Assembly: GCF_008973715.1 (NCBI RefSeq)
Contig: NZ_WBOL01000001.1
Location: 248,001-312,000 of the forward strand
Length of the DNA: 64,000 nucleotides
Origin: Nitrincola schmidtii
GTDB taxonomy: Bacteria > Pseudomonadota > Gammaproteobacteria > Pseudomonadales > Balneatricaceae
Direction: 5' to 3'
Below are positions 1-9,317 of the stretch, one piece after another (within the stretch, counting starts at the first letter, position 1; each line of letters begins with the position of its first letter). The notes below the pieces were generated by a model. That model was given only the letters and a program-made list of their open reading frames with translations. It made no database searches and was not told where the DNA came from. Position numbers and translations under genes: made by a program.

Positions 1-2
1 TT

Positions 3-494
3 CTGGATGGTATGTATGTTCAGATGAAGGACGGAGCATCCGCAACACAGGGACCACAAACCGTTGATGCCAACTTAACAATGGATTTAACAACCCTGAT
101 GCTCGCTGGACAATACCGCATCTCTCAAACACCCACTAGCTATGCTGATCTAATGCTTGGGGTGCGAGGTTGGTCTGTCAAAACAGATATCACCATTGAA
201 CCTTTCAATCTCCAAGACAAACGATCAAAGCAATGGGCCGATCTGATGGTCGGTGCCAAAGGGATATATGATCTGAACCAAGAGTGGTTTGCATCTTGGT
301 CAGCAATGGTGGGAGGCTTTGATATTTCATCTAACTGGGTAAATGATCTTCACCTAGGTGTGGGTTATCGCATTAGTGAAAACTCTGCCGTGCAATTAGG
401 TTACCGCTATTTAGATGTTGACTATAGTCAGGGGAATTTCGATATCGATACCAAACTGGGTGGTTTAATACTGGGAATCGATTACCGTTTCTAA
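3..494 (+). CDS. Outer-membrane beta-barrel protein, 5' end cut by window
   Basis: The reading frame is open from the first bases of the window, so the N terminus and any signal peptide lie outside it. The visible ~163 residues show alternating polar and hydrophobic strands with repeated aromatic girdle patterns (GVGYRISENSAVQLGYRY) and end in ...GIDYRF. A terminal phenylalanine is the usual BAM recognition signal of outer-membrane barrels. Probably an OmpW/OmpA-barrel-like small porin or surface protein; no substrate can be inferred. It is followed after 95 bp by a secreted hydrolase gene with its own ribosome binding site, so co-transcription is possible but not shown. Confidence 0.75.
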   Translation: MDGMYVQMKDGASATQGPQTVDANLTMDLTTLMLAGQYRISQTPTSYADLMLGVRGWSVKTDITIEPFNLQDKRSKQWADLMVGAKGIYDLNQEWFASWSAMVGGFDISSNWVNDLHLGVGYRISENSAVQLGYRYLDVDYSQGNFDIDTKLGGLILGIDYRF

Positions 495-589
495 AAGAAT
501 AGGCGATTCATTTGGTTATTTTTGCTGTTTACTTAACCATTGCATCCGTTCCTTAATTAAAAATAATTTCAATTTTGTCAGAGGTATTT

Positions 590-1642
590 ATGAAAAAAAT
601 CTCTACCGCCCTTCTTTCCGGCGTATTTGCCGCGTCTGTTGTTTTAGCGAGTCAAACGCATGCGTGTACACGCATGGTTTATCACGGTCCCGATGATATG
701 GTCATTACCGGTCGAAGTATGGATTTTTCCTTAGATATCCCAGCTAATATCTGGGCTTTTCCCCAAGGTATGCAGCGCGAAGGTATGGTCGGTGCTAATT
801 CGGTTGAGTGGACGTCGAAATATGGCAGCGTGATTACCAGCTCATGGGATATCGCCACGACGGATGGTATGAATGAAAAAGGCTTAGTCGCCAATTTATT
901 GTGGCTGGTGGAGTCAGAATATCCAGCCTTTGAAAAAGATGGAGACCGTCCAGGCATTGCGGTGTCTTTATGGGCTCAGTTCGCCTTGGATAATTTTGCC
1001 ACCGTTGAGGAGGCGGTCAATTTCTTTAAGGACGAACCTTTTGCCGTAGTATCTGACTACATACCTGGCACTAATAAGTTTACCACTGTGCATCTGTCTA
1101 TGTCGGACAGCTCCGGTGACAGCGCCATCCTGGAATACATTGAAGGAAAGTTAGTGATTCACCATAACCGTGACTATCAGGTGATGACTAATGACCCACC
1201 GTTTGAGCAACAGTTAGCCATTAAAGGTTATTGGGAAGGCATTCCCGGTACGATTTTCTTACCGGGCAGTAATCGCGCTCAAGACCGTTTTGTCAGAGCG
1301 TCGTATTATATTGATCGTATTCCACAAACCAGTGACCCTCGTATTGCTGCTGCCAGTGTGATGAGTATCGTACGCAATGTCTCTGTACCTTATGGAATTT
1401 CTGCTGAAGACCAACCTCACCTATCCAATACACGCTGGCGTGTTGTTTCTGATCAGAAAAATCGTATTTATTACTACGAAAATGTTCTTACACCCAATGC
1501 CATCTGGGTTGATTTTAACAACATTAATTTTAGTGAAGGGGCAAGCGTTAAGAAATTGGCGTTAGCGGAAGAACAGATCTATGCAGGTGAGGCGAGCCAA
1601 TACTTTGTTGAATCTGAACCTTTCCAATTTATGGGCCTGTAA
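590..1642 (+). CDS. Secreted linear amide C-N hydrolase (choloylglycine hydrolase family)
   Basis: 350-residue Ntn-hydrolase of the choloylglycine hydrolase/penicillin V acylase family, which cleaves linear amide bonds (bile-salt conjugates, penicillin V, acyl-homoserine lactones in different members). The start at 590 is preferred over a TTG 15 bases upstream because GAGG sits just before it and a clean signal peptide follows (MKKISTALLSGVFAASVVLA). Cleavage after ...SQTHA would leave CTRMVYHG, putting the nucleophilic cysteine at the mature N terminus as the family needs. Other family-like segments are GRSMDF (Arg and Asp near the active site) and NEKGLVANLLWL. Periplasmic or exported. The substrate is unknown; acylase activity on signalling lactones is possible but unproven. 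Confidence 0.85.
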   Translation: MKKISTALLSGVFAASVVLASQTHACTRMVYHGPDDMVITGRSMDFSLDIPANIWAFPQGMQREGMVGANSVEWTSKYGSVITSSWDIATTDGMNEKGLVANLLWLVESEYPAFEKDGDRPGIAVSLWAQFALDNFATVEEAVNFFKDEPFAVVSDYIPGTNKFTTVHLSMSDSSGDSAILEYIEGKLVIHHNRDYQVMTNDPPFEQQLAIKGYWEGIPGTIFLPGSNRAQDRFVRASYYIDRIPQTSDPRIAAASVMSIVRNVSVPYGISAEDQPHLSNTRWRVVSDQKNRIYYYENVLTPNAIWVDFNNINFSEGASVKKLALAEEQIYAGEASQYFVESEPFQFMGL

Positions 1643-1708
1643 AAACGTATCAGCGGATCTGCAATACAGGTTACAATAGCGCGACATGACAAAAATAGGA
1701 CGATCTCA

Positions 1709-2290
1709 ATGACTGCCACAGGTTTGATTACAGAAGCTGAACTCGATCAGCTAGAAGCTTTTCTATTTTCATCAGCGGTTTCGGAGGATTCTTTAGATCT
1801 GATTGGAACACATGGATTGTTATGCGCGCTAAATATCAGTCCAACGAAAGTGCCTGAACAAGAATGGCTGGATCTGTTATTTGACTCAGAGCCTAAGTGG
1901 GAATCAGCAGAGCAAAAGGAACTGATCATCGGTCTATTGCGCAAACTGCACTTTACCATTGGTCAAGATCTGTACAATGATCAGGAAACCCTACTTCCTT
2001 GTGAATTGACGCTGGATACTGACGAAGATGAAGACGAAGATGAACCAGAACTGACGATCTGGGCACAGTCCTTTATGGAAGGTGTATTTATGCGTGAGGA
2101 AGACTGGTTTGGTAATGATGAAGAGACTGTGGCAGGTCTTCTATTACCGATCATGGTAGCTTCTGAACTTTTTGATGATCCTGAGATTCTTGAAATTAGA
2201 CAGGACAGAGCACTAAGTGAAGAAATGGCAGAGCAGATTCCAGAGCTATTGGTGGATCTATATCTGTATTACCACGCACCAGATAAATAA
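1709..2290 (+). CDS. YecA/YgfB (UPF0149) family protein
   Basis: 193-residue acidic, all-helical protein matching the YecA/YgfB family. The pattern HGLLCAL in the N-terminal half and the paired WAQSFMEGV...EEDWF segment are characteristic. A run of Asp/Glu (about residues 107-117) links the two halves. There is no C-terminal SEC-C zinc motif, so it resembles the short YgfB type rather than long YecA. The molecular role of the family is poorly defined. The start is supported by AGGA eight bases upstream. A strong bidirectional hairpin follows the stop. Confidence 0.8.
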   Translation: MTATGLITEAELDQLEAFLFSSAVSEDSLDLIGTHGLLCALNISPTKVPEQEWLDLLFDSEPKWESAEQKELIIGLLRKLHFTIGQDLYNDQETLLPCELTLDTDEDEDEDEPELTIWAQSFMEGVFMREEDWFGNDEETVAGLLLPIMVASELFDDPEILEIRQDRALSEEMAEQIPELLVDLYLYYHAPDK

Positions 2291-2310
2291 TTGATTTGAG
2301 ATCTTACAAT

Positions 2311-2340
2311 AGAAACGCCCGCTATGCGGGCGTTTCTATT
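2311..2340. terminator. Bidirectional intrinsic terminator
   Basis: A 12-bp perfect stem AGAAACGCCCGC / GCGGGCGTTTCT with a 3-base loop lies between the convergent yecA-like and slyB genes. T-rich sequence follows on the + strand and an A-rich stem end gives T on the other, so it can serve both genes. Confidence 0.85.
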
Positions 2341-2361
2341 TGATCAGTGAAAACTTATGGG

Positions 2362-2832
2362 TTAGTAGGTTACACGCATGGTGCTACCTTGACCTAACAC
2401 ACGTACGCGATCACCTGGGCTGAATATTTGGTTAGGATCAACCTCTTGCACTACGGAAACGAGTGAACCGTTGTCCAAGCGAACAGTGACTTCAACGCCT
2501 TGACGACGACTGGTCATCTCTTCAACACGTTGACCACCGACACCACCGGCAACCGCACCAATAACGGTAGCAATTTGACGACCACTGCCACCACCAACTT
2601 GGTTACCTGCGATACCACCAATAATGGCACCAGCACCGGCTCCAACAACGCCATCTGTACGACCTTCAATCACGATGGGTACGACAGACTCTACACGACC
2701 CATTTGTACCGTCTGAGCCTGACGAGCTTCACCACGGCTGTAGCTGGTTCCAGTCAGCGTCGACTGAGCACAGCCGGTTAGTACCGCACCACTGAGCAGA
2801 AGAGTCAATGCAACTGCGGTTTTCTTCATCAT
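2362..2832 (-). CDS. slyB: SlyB-type glycine-zipper outer-membrane lipoprotein
   Basis: 156-residue lipoprotein. The N terminus is a type II signal peptide ending in the lipobox LTGC (Cys about residue 21). The middle, about residues 63-100, is a glycine zipper (GAGAGAIIGGIAGNQ ... GAVAGGVGG), as in SlyB/PcpY/Rickettsia 17-kDa antigens, followed by a small beta domain with a GDRVRVLG segment. Such lipoproteins sit in the outer membrane and in enterics are induced by PhoPQ and envelope stress. AGGAG lies upstream of two adjacent ATG codons; the first is annotated. Confidence 0.85.
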   Translation of the reverse strand: MMKKTAVALTLLLSGAVLTGCAQSTLTGTSYSRGEARQAQTVQMGRVESVVPIVIEGRTDGVVGAGAGAIIGGIAGNQVGGGSGRQIATVIGAVAGGVGGQRVEEMTSRRQGVEVTVRLDNGSLVSVVQEVDPNQIFSPGDRVRVLGQGSTMRVTY

Positions 2833-2927
2833 ACGTTTTCTCCTAGCATTAAAAGCAACTATACATTCTATTATAGACCATTATACCGACCTGAAACTTA
2901 ACCGAATCTTAGCAACCGATCATTTTT

Positions 2928-4739
2928 TCAAACATGTTGTGGATCACCATAGAGTTTATGATAAAGCCCCTTCTCTTCTATCAACTTATCATGGCTACCC
3001 TGCTCTGCAATTTGTCCATCTTCAAATACATAGACCTTATCCGCTTGCTTCACCGCGCTTAAACGGTGCGCAACAATCAAGGTGGTACGATTTTTTAAGA
3101 ACTCATGCATCGCCTGATGCAAGCGCGTTTCTGTCGTTGTATCCAGTGCTGAGGTGGCTTCATCCAAAATAACGATGGCCGGATCACTTAACACCATTCT
3201 AGCAATAGCAAGCCGTTGTCGTTGCCCGCCTGATAAACGAACACCTTGACGTCCAACCAATGTATCCAGTTGATTAGACAACTCATCACGAACGAAGTCA
3301 TCTAACTGCGCGACTTTTAGCGCATCCCAGCACTGCTCGTCTGTGTAGGACTGCCCCATTAGTAAATTATCACGGACGGTACCGTTAAACAGTGCCGGCT
3401 GCTGAAGCACTGTTGCTACTTTCTCTCTGACGCGGGCAAAACCTATCTCTTTAACAGAGATACCATTAAAACGCACATCACCTTCTTCAGCTGGATATAA
3501 ACCCAAAATCACTTGAATCAAGGTGGATTTGCCACCGCCACTGGCACCCACTAGGGCCACTTTTTCGCCCGCGTTAATATGTAATGAAATACCTCGAAGC
3601 ACTTCCTGCCCTTCACTGTAACTAAAATGAATATTTTCAACGACAACATCCACACCGGCATGTTGTGCAAAAGGATCTTTTAAGGCGGGATAATGTGGTT
3701 CTTCTTTCAAGGCAATCAGGTTATTAACTCGCGCCAATGCTGCCTTGGCACCAAACCAAGCATATTGAATCCCTAAAATCTCTTGTACTGGCCCCATCAT
3801 AAACCAAAGGTAGCCAAATACTGCCATCATTTGCCCCACACTTAAGTCTGAAAACAGCACCATCATCATGGCGACAGATCGGAATAGATCAAATCCTATG
3901 AGAAACACCAAAAAGCTAAAGCGATTGGCCGCATCGGATTGCCATTCAAAACGACTGGAGTGATCTCTTACATCTCGCGCACTGTCGACTAAACGCATTA
4001 GATAATGGCGTTCACGGTTACTGGCACGAATCTGTTGAATGGCATCAAGCGTTTCGGTTAAGGCACCTTGAAACACCTCATAAGAAAGGTTTTCTTGCTT
4101 TTTAAGGTCTTTAACCCGCGTACCTATCACCATCGTTAACCAGATGACAAAAGGATTCAGAAACAGAATAAAGAGAGCCAACTGCCAGTGCATCAACAGC
4201 AGAATGATGGCCGTACCAATGATGGATAACACAGCCACTAACAGGCGACTGATGGAACTACCGACAAACCGATCAACGGTATCCAGGTCTGTGACAAAAT
4301 GTGATGCCACTCGTCCGCTGCCAATGGTTTCATATTCGGCCATTGATATTCTCTGCAAGTGCGATAACAGAGAGGAACGTATTTTGAAAATCAGATCTTT
4401 AGAGATAATAGTAAATTGACGTGCCTGCCAAACGTTCAAAATAATTGCAATTACACGTAACACAACGGTTAAGGCAAACACAGAAAAAATATACAAGGCG
4501 GGCCCATGCCAAGATGCAGGAAACAGCTGATTAACAGCCGCCACAATTGCGCCCGGCTGATCAAGCAGCACTTCATCGACAAGTAAAGGCATTAACAACG
4601 GAACAGGTACCGAGGCAATCGCCGCTAATAACGCCACAACATTAGCGATGATCAGTTCACGACGATGCTTTAACGCAACACGCCATATCGAGTGCCATGT
4701 AAACTGCTGCGGCCCATCGCGCTGGGGTTCAATCGACAA
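2928..4739 (-). CDS. ABC exporter, fused permease-ATPase (MsbA-like half transporter)
   Basis: 603 residues, the usual size of a half-exporter that works as a homodimer. About six membrane helices lie in residues 30-320, including ASVPVPLLMPLLVDEVLL. The nucleotide-binding domain follows: Walker A GASGGGKST (about 395), Q-loop QQPALFNG, signature LSGGQRQRLA, Walker B IVILDEATSALD and H-loop VAHRL. Exporters of this type move lipids, peptides or drugs out of the cytoplasm. MsbA itself is usually followed by lpxK, which is absent here, so this may be a paralogue. It is divergent from aroA across a short gap. Confidence 0.85.
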   Translation of the reverse strand: MSIEPQRDGPQQFTWHSIWRVALKHRRELIIANVVALLAAIASVPVPLLMPLLVDEVLLDQPGAIVAAVNQLFPASWHGPALYIFSVFALTVVLRVIAIILNVWQARQFTIISKDLIFKIRSSLLSHLQRISMAEYETIGSGRVASHFVTDLDTVDRFVGSSISRLLVAVLSIIGTAIILLLMHWQLALFILFLNPFVIWLTMVIGTRVKDLKKQENLSYEVFQGALTETLDAIQQIRASNRERHYLMRLVDSARDVRDHSSRFEWQSDAANRFSFLVFLIGFDLFRSVAMMMVLFSDLSVGQMMAVFGYLWFMMGPVQEILGIQYAWFGAKAALARVNNLIALKEEPHYPALKDPFAQHAGVDVVVENIHFSYSEGQEVLRGISLHINAGEKVALVGASGGGKSTLIQVILGLYPAEEGDVRFNGISVKEIGFARVREKVATVLQQPALFNGTVRDNLLMGQSYTDEQCWDALKVAQLDDFVRDELSNQLDTLVGRQGVRLSGGQRQRLAIARMVLSDPAIVILDEATSALDTTTETRLHQAMHEFLKNRTTLIVAHRLSAVKQADKVYVFEDGQIAEQGSHDKLIEEKGLYHKLYGDPQHV

Positions 4740-4853
4740 AACACGCTCCTTGATCCCAATCTAAGCGGTTCAAATCCTCGCTCCTTGGGGTAAATAATGA
4801 TAGTTTATGCGCTTCCAATTTTTCATTCCAACGAGAAGAAACAGATCATCACC

Positions 4854-6137
4854 ATGGACAGTTTGACACTCAATCCACTTTGCCATGCAAAAGGCGAAGT
4901 ACAGCTTCCAGGCTCTAAAAGCCTTTCGAACCGTTTATTGTTGCTTGCAGCACTGGCGGAGGGTGAAACACGCATCACCAACCTACTCGACAGTGATGAT
5001 GTCAAACATATGCTGAACGCGCTACAGAAGCTTGGCGTTCAGTATCAACTCTCTGATGACCGAAAGAGCTGCACTGTGCAAGGTACGGGCAAACCCTTTC
5101 AGGCAGATCAACCTTTAGAACTGTTTCTCGGCAATGCTGGAACTGCCATGCGCCCCTTGTGTGCAGCGCTTTGCTTGGGTCAAGGTGAATTTACCTTAAC
5201 CGGAGAACCGCGCATGTCAGAGCGCCCTATTCGTGACTTGGTAGACGCTTTGCTTCCTCTAGGTGCTCAGGTGACCTACTTAAAAGAAGAGGGCTATCCA
5301 CCACTCACACTTCACGCGAAAGGCCTAAGTGGAGGAACCGTTAGTATTCGCGGTAATATCTCCAGTCAGTTTTTAACCGCATTACTGATGGCAGCACCAC
5401 TCGCCAAAGATGATTTAGTCATACAAGTTGAAGGTGAACTCGTTTCTAAACCTTATATTGATATCACTCTACACAGTATGGAATTGTTCGGCGTCAAAGT
5501 CGAGAATGAGAATTATACGCGTTTTGTTATTAAAGGAAACCAATGTTATCGCTCTCCAGGTGAAGTGATGGTTGAGGGAGACGCCTCTTCTGCGTCTTAC
5601 TTCTTGGCCGCTGCAGCGATTGCAGGTGGAACCGTTCGTGTCTATGGTGTGGGGTCAGACAGTGTGCAAGGCGACAAAGCCTTTGCAGAAGTGTTAGGTA
5701 AAATGGGTGCCAACGTGACCTATGGACCGACGTGGATCGAAGTGACGCGTGGAGATGAGCTAAAGGGTGTCGATTTAGACCTAAACGCGATTCCTGATGC
5801 CGCCATGACGATTGCTACCACCGCCCTGTTTGCCAAAGGGCCAACAGCCATTCGTAATGTGTATAACTGGCGAGTTAAAGAAACTGATCGGTTAAGTGCA
5901 ATGGCAACTGAATTGCGTAAAGTCGGTGCCGAAGTGATCGAAGGTGAAGACTTTATCGAAATCACTCCGCCTACTGAACTCATAGCGGCGAGTATCGATA
6001 CCTATGATGATCATCGCATGGCGATGTGTTTTTCCTTAGCTGCCTTTGGCAACGCACCCATCACGATTAATGATCCGGGGTGTACTCGTAAGACCTTTCC
6101 GGAATATTTTGATCTGTTTGGAAAGATTACCCAGTAA
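4854..6137 (+). CDS. aroA: 3-phosphoshikimate 1-carboxyvinyltransferase (EPSP synthase)
   Basis: Transfers enolpyruvyl from PEP to shikimate-3-phosphate, the sixth step of the shikimate pathway, in the cytoplasm. 427 residues from the ATG at 4854. That start aligns with the E. coli N terminus (MDSLTLNPL), whereas an upstream ATG at 4797 would add 19 unrelated residues. Landmarks are [65 protein letters not shown] and [13 protein letters not shown]. The glycine and alanine of the GNAGTAMRP loop mark a class I (glyphosate-sensitive type) enzyme. It stands alone rather than next to serC or tyrA. A hairpin terminator follows at 6148. Confidence 0.97.
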   Translation: MDSLTLNPLCHAKGEVQLPGSKSLSNRLLLLAALAEGETRITNLLDSDDVKHMLNALQKLGVQYQLSDDRKSCTVQGTGKPFQADQPLELFLGNAGTAMRPLCAALCLGQGEFTLTGEPRMSERPIRDLVDALLPLGAQVTYLKEEGYPPLTLHAKGLSGGTVSIRGNISSQFLTALLMAAPLAKDDLVIQVEGELVSKPYIDITLHSMELFGVKVENENYTRFVIKGNQCYRSPGEVMVEGDASSASYFLAAAAIAGGTVRVYGVGSDSVQGDKAFAEVLGKMGANVTYGPTWIEVTRGDELKGVDLDLNAIPDAAMTIATTALFAKGPTAIRNVYNWRVKETDRLSAMATELRKVGAEVIEGEDFIEITPPTELIAASIDTYDDHRMAMCFSLAAFGNAPITINDPGCTRKTFPEYFDLFGKITQ

Positions 6138-6147
6138 CTGGATTAGG

Positions 6148-6171
6148 AATTCGCCCACATCTGGGCGAATT
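6148..6171. terminator. Intrinsic terminator between aroA and bolA
   Basis: Perfect 10-bp stem AATTCGCCCA / TGGGCGAATT with a 4-base loop lies between convergent aroA and bolA. The AT ends could serve in both directions. Confidence 0.75.
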
Positions 6172-6184
6172 AAACATCGGTTGA

Positions 6185-6493
6185 CTACTTCCCACCACCT
6201 TTACAGTTAGGTGAAGCAGGAACCAAACCTTGTAAGGACTGCCATTCGTCTGGCGTATAGAGATGCAGCGCCAGCGCATGAATGGGATTTTGCATCAACT
6301 CTGCGACTAAGCCATACACTTTTTGATGACGACGAACCTTGGGCATAGCGTCAAAATCTGAACTAACCAAGGCTAGCTTGAAGTGGCTTTCCGTAGCGGG
6401 TCCTGAGTGCATGTGACTTTCATTTTCAAGGGCAAACACGTCAACATTCACCCCTTCACGGACTAAAGATTCTAATTTTTCAGCAACGTTCAT
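6185..6493 (-). CDS. bolA: BolA family protein
   Basis: 102 residues. BolA proteins pair with monothiol glutaredoxins and help handle Fe-S clusters; E. coli BolA also acts as a morphology and stress regulator. Seen here are the BolA core ENESHMHSGPATESHFKLALVS, with the conserved histidines, and the helix-turn segment KVRRHQKVYGLVAELM followed by IHALALHLYTPDEW. The start codon overlaps the stop of the upstream DUF3422 gene in an ATGA junction, so the two are translationally coupled. Confidence 0.93.
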   Translation of the reverse strand: MNVAEKLESLVREGVNVDVFALENESHMHSGPATESHFKLALVSSDFDAMPKVRRHQKVYGLVAELMQNPIHALALHLYTPDEWQSLQGLVPASPNCKGGGK

Positions 6494-7815
6494 GATAGGT
6501 TCTGCTTCTTTTCTGCTAATTTCATAAAATGATGGTGTATACGTCTGACACTAAACCACACTAAAAACACCACCAGCGGAATCATTGCACCCGTCACAAT
6601 GGATTTATCGAAAGGCACACCGAAGTTGTAAACGGCATCGATCAAATATTTGAGTAATCCAACCAAGTAATAACTGATTGCAACCACTGATAAGCCTTCC
6701 ACGGTATGCTGCATCATTAATTGAACTTGAGAACGCTTATCCATTGAGGTTAACAAGGTTTGATTTTGATGCTGAATGGATAGCTCTACACGTGTACGCA
6801 TCATATCAGATGCGCGGTCAACACGGCGCGAAATATCTTCTAATCGATAGGCAACCGATTCACAGGTCTTAACCGCTGGTGTTAGTCGGCGCGTCATGAA
6901 TTCACGGATGGTTAAATGCCCTGATACTTCATCTTCCCGTAGTTCTTCTAATCGTGTTAACACTAGCTGATGATACGCACGAGTTGCAGAGAATCGGAAA
7001 GTGGATTTGGCTCTAAAGGCTTCAATACGAGCAGCCATATCGGTCAACTCTGCCAGTATCGCTCGCTCATCAACATGATTGTGATCGGCCAAGTCCTGTG
7101 TAATCCGAGCCAGTTGTTGATCCATCTCAGTTAGATCTGGGGTAATTTCTCGTGCTAAGCTAACGGAAAGTAACGACATCAGACGATAAGTTTCGATTTC
7201 CAGTAATCGCTGTGTTAACCGACCTAACTGACTATTCGACATACGATGATTCAGTACCAAAAAACGCCCAAAACCATCGCTATGCATTCTGAAAGTACCC
7301 CATACGCGAGCACTCCCATTATGAGGGCAACTCCCCACCAAACGCATTCCCTCAAATGCGGGACGAATCAATTGAATATCCGTTTCTAAACCTTTTTCTG
7401 ATGATTCTAACTGCAAATGGAAAGCGGCAACCACCTGTCCTTTTAACCCTGCTAACCAACCTTCGGGTAAAGGACTGATGCCCGTCGTTACAAAAGGGAT
7501 TTCTCCATCATCTACGGGTGCTAAATTAATAAAGGTATAGGAAGCAAACTCCATGTGCTGTTCGCGGCGAATTCGGAAGTGACCAAAATCTTTCTCATAA
7601 CAGCGAACTTCTTTATCGGGTTGAGGTAAACCCATTAATTGATGCAATTCACATAGATGGTCAAACTGTTCTTGGCTTTGCTCTGGCGTCGTCAGTAATG
7701 CTAGATGTGTAATTCGTGCTGGACAGGGAATAACCTGAAATGGACGCGAGTGTAACTCATCATACAATGCAGATCGTAATGGATGCTGCTCCATCGGAAA
7801 GGCGGTGTCCATCAT
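6490..7815 (-). CDS. DUF3422 family inner-membrane protein
   Basis: 441 residues matching DUF3422, a family of unknown function. The N-terminal motif LYDELHSRPFQ is diagnostic. A soluble region runs to about residue 360, including a helical stretch (about 215-345) likely to form coiled coil. The last 80 residues hold two membrane helices (LSVVAISYYLVGLLKYL and MIPLVVFLVWFSV). This resembles CorA/RmuC-like topologies with a large cytoplasmic domain, but no function should be claimed. It is first in an operon with bolA (4-base overlap). An alternative start lies seven codons further in at MEQHPLRS. Confidence 0.8.
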   Translation of the reverse strand: MMDTAFPMEQHPLRSALYDELHSRPFQVIPCPARITHLALLTTPEQSQEQFDHLCELHQLMGLPQPDKEVRCYEKDFGHFRIRREQHMEFASYTFINLAPVDDGEIPFVTTGISPLPEGWLAGLKGQVVAAFHLQLESSEKGLETDIQLIRPAFEGMRLVGSCPHNGSARVWGTFRMHSDGFGRFLVLNHRMSNSQLGRLTQRLLEIETYRLMSLLSVSLAREITPDLTEMDQQLARITQDLADHNHVDERAILAELTDMAARIEAFRAKSTFRFSATRAYHQLVLTRLEELREDEVSGHLTIREFMTRRLTPAVKTCESVAYRLEDISRRVDRASDMMRTRVELSIQHQNQTLLTSMDKRSQVQLMMQHTVEGLSVVAISYYLVGLLKYLIDAVYNFGVPFDKSIVTGAMIPLVVFLVWFSVRRIHHHFMKLAEKKQNLS

Positions 7816-7897
7816 CGGGAAAGTCTCTTAGATAAAAGTCTTTTAAATAGAAAAGTCTTTTGGTTTTATGTATTCACATTATATCGTTATACGAATT

Positions 7898-8455
7898 CTA
7901 TCTAAATACATATCCTATGTTAAACATAACCCCTGCAGTCCCAAAAGGTATCATTTCCAGATTGACACGATGATGCTCAACACCAAAAGCAGGTAAAATG
8001 GCAGGTGCTACACCAAAACGGTTAAAGGGAATCTTGTCTCGATATTCACCCCGATAACCGTGTAACAGTCCAGCAGTCAATTTGGCATAGGCCCGAGTGG
8101 TTTCATTTTCAAAATAGTTGTAACGACCACCAGCATATAGATAGGTGCTTTGCTGATTAAACGAGTTTTTAAACGTTGCTCCGCCAACTAGCCAGCGAAT
8201 TTCGTCCCGCCAATCACTTCCCGCTGGTCGTTGAATATTGATGTTATCTTTTTCTGCGAAGGTCCATTCAAGATTAATTAAACGCTGCTTTTCATGATGA
8301 TCTGGGTCATTACTATAATGAGTTGTAAACAATGATGTTTGCAACAATAGCTCTCCACCCTGTTGAAAGAGGGGCTGAGTATCGGCATGAGAAGTGATCG
8401 ACAAGCCTGTTGCCAAAACTCCTAAGGCAGTTAAGGCTGTAATACGTTTAATCAT
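7898..8455 (-). CDS. Exported small outer-membrane beta-barrel protein
   Basis: 185 residues from the ATG at 8455, chosen because AGGAG precedes it and a signal peptide follows (MIKRITALTALGVLATGL...SHA). The mature part is beta-rich with conserved-looking blocks WLVGGATFKNSF, QSTYLYAGG, KLTAGLLHGYRGEYRDKIP and NRFGVAPAILPAFGV, ending in ...NIGYVFR. Homologues in pseudomonads have been labelled 'sn-glycerol-3-phosphate transporter', a name with no support in this sequence. The pattern fits a small PagP-like barrel; the penultimate F with a terminal R is a slightly unusual barrel end. Single gene, divergent from the hypothetical gene at 8573. Confidence 0.65.
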   Translation of the reverse strand: MIKRITALTALGVLATGLSITSHADTQPLFQQGGELLLQTSLFTTHYSNDPDHHEKQRLINLEWTFAEKDNINIQRPAGSDWRDEIRWLVGGATFKNSFNQQSTYLYAGGRYNYFENETTRAYAKLTAGLLHGYRGEYRDKIPFNRFGVAPAILPAFGVEHHRVNLEMIPFGTAGVMFNIGYVFR

Positions 8456-8572
8456 GGTGCTCTCCTTATGAACATTCGACACTAGTATACCCTGCAAGGC
8501 CAAAATTGGACAAAAAGGGATGGCTAGAGTTTCATCCTGCTCATTTTGAAAACTTTAGGTTACAATCTATGG

Positions 8573-9211
8573 ATGAATATTGCGGTGTATCCTTGCCTAG
8601 AGTCAAAAGAAGACTGGCTGATTTTTTTCAGACGGGAGCATCCCTATTGCCTGATAGATACACCATCGACCCTAGTCGACTTTCAAAGTACGTTTTTACA
8701 ATTAACCTGCTTTAAGCCTAATGAAGAAGACGCTGCTCGCTACACCTTGGGCTCTCGATCGAGCTTGGAACCTGCTTGGCAATTGATAAAAGGATGCGGT
8801 TGGAGTTTACGGTCTGTGATAGAGGGTCTGGAGAGCCTCAACTTCAATACCAATGTGCGTGATAACTCAGCCTTCAAAATTCCCAGTGAGCTCAGCGTTC
8901 GTAAGAGTTTCGCAAAGGAGCCTCGACTTTGTCGCTTTATCAAACCCACTGTTTCGAAAACCCTTAGTGCGGAGCAACTGGCACAGTATCTTTACGCTGA
9001 GCAGTATGACCAACTTGAGATGCTGTCAAAATCCTTCACTCCAAGCCTTCACAGCATGATTCTTTCGTTGAGCACAGAACCACTCAAGTGGCAAGTTACT
9101 GAAGAAAATTCCTATTTAATAGCTATATTTAACTCTCAAGCTGTCTGTCAATTGCGGCTGAAAGCTACTCCTGCTAAACGTCACCTTTTGTCTGATAAAA
9201 TACCCTTTTGA
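8573..9211 (+). CDS. Hypothetical protein, no family recognised
   Basis: About 212 residues from the ATG at 8573; a TTG at 8546 would add nine codons, and neither start has a strong ribosome site. No signal peptide, membrane helix or catalytic motif was seen. Cysteines are scattered rather than paired. The C-terminal third (EENSYLIAIFNSQAVCQLRL) looks like a small alpha/beta fold. It lies between the exported barrel (divergent) and the HD-GYP gene (same strand, 106 bp on). Its length and lack of an overlapping better candidate favour a real gene, though it could be lineage-specific. Confidence 0.55.
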   Translation: MNIAVYPCLESKEDWLIFFRREHPYCLIDTPSTLVDFQSTFLQLTCFKPNEEDAARYTLGSRSSLEPAWQLIKGCGWSLRSVIEGLESLNFNTNVRDNSAFKIPSELSVRKSFAKEPRLCRFIKPTVSKTLSAEQLAQYLYAEQYDQLEMLSKSFTPSLHSMILSLSTEPLKWQVTEENSYLIAIFNSQAVCQLRLKATPAKRHLLSDKIPF

Positions 9212-9317
9212 AAATAATGGTTTCTTAACAAAAACATCTATACTCTGATAAGAAATAAATGAATAAAATTAACTCTGCAGAATCAAACAAAATGACTCTG
9301 CCCCGAGGCCAAACCTA

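Noticed and set aside
2500-2781. A Thr/Asn-rich plus-strand frame across slyB
   Set aside because: Its low-complexity composition mirrors the glycine zipper codons of slyB on the other strand, so it is an artefact.
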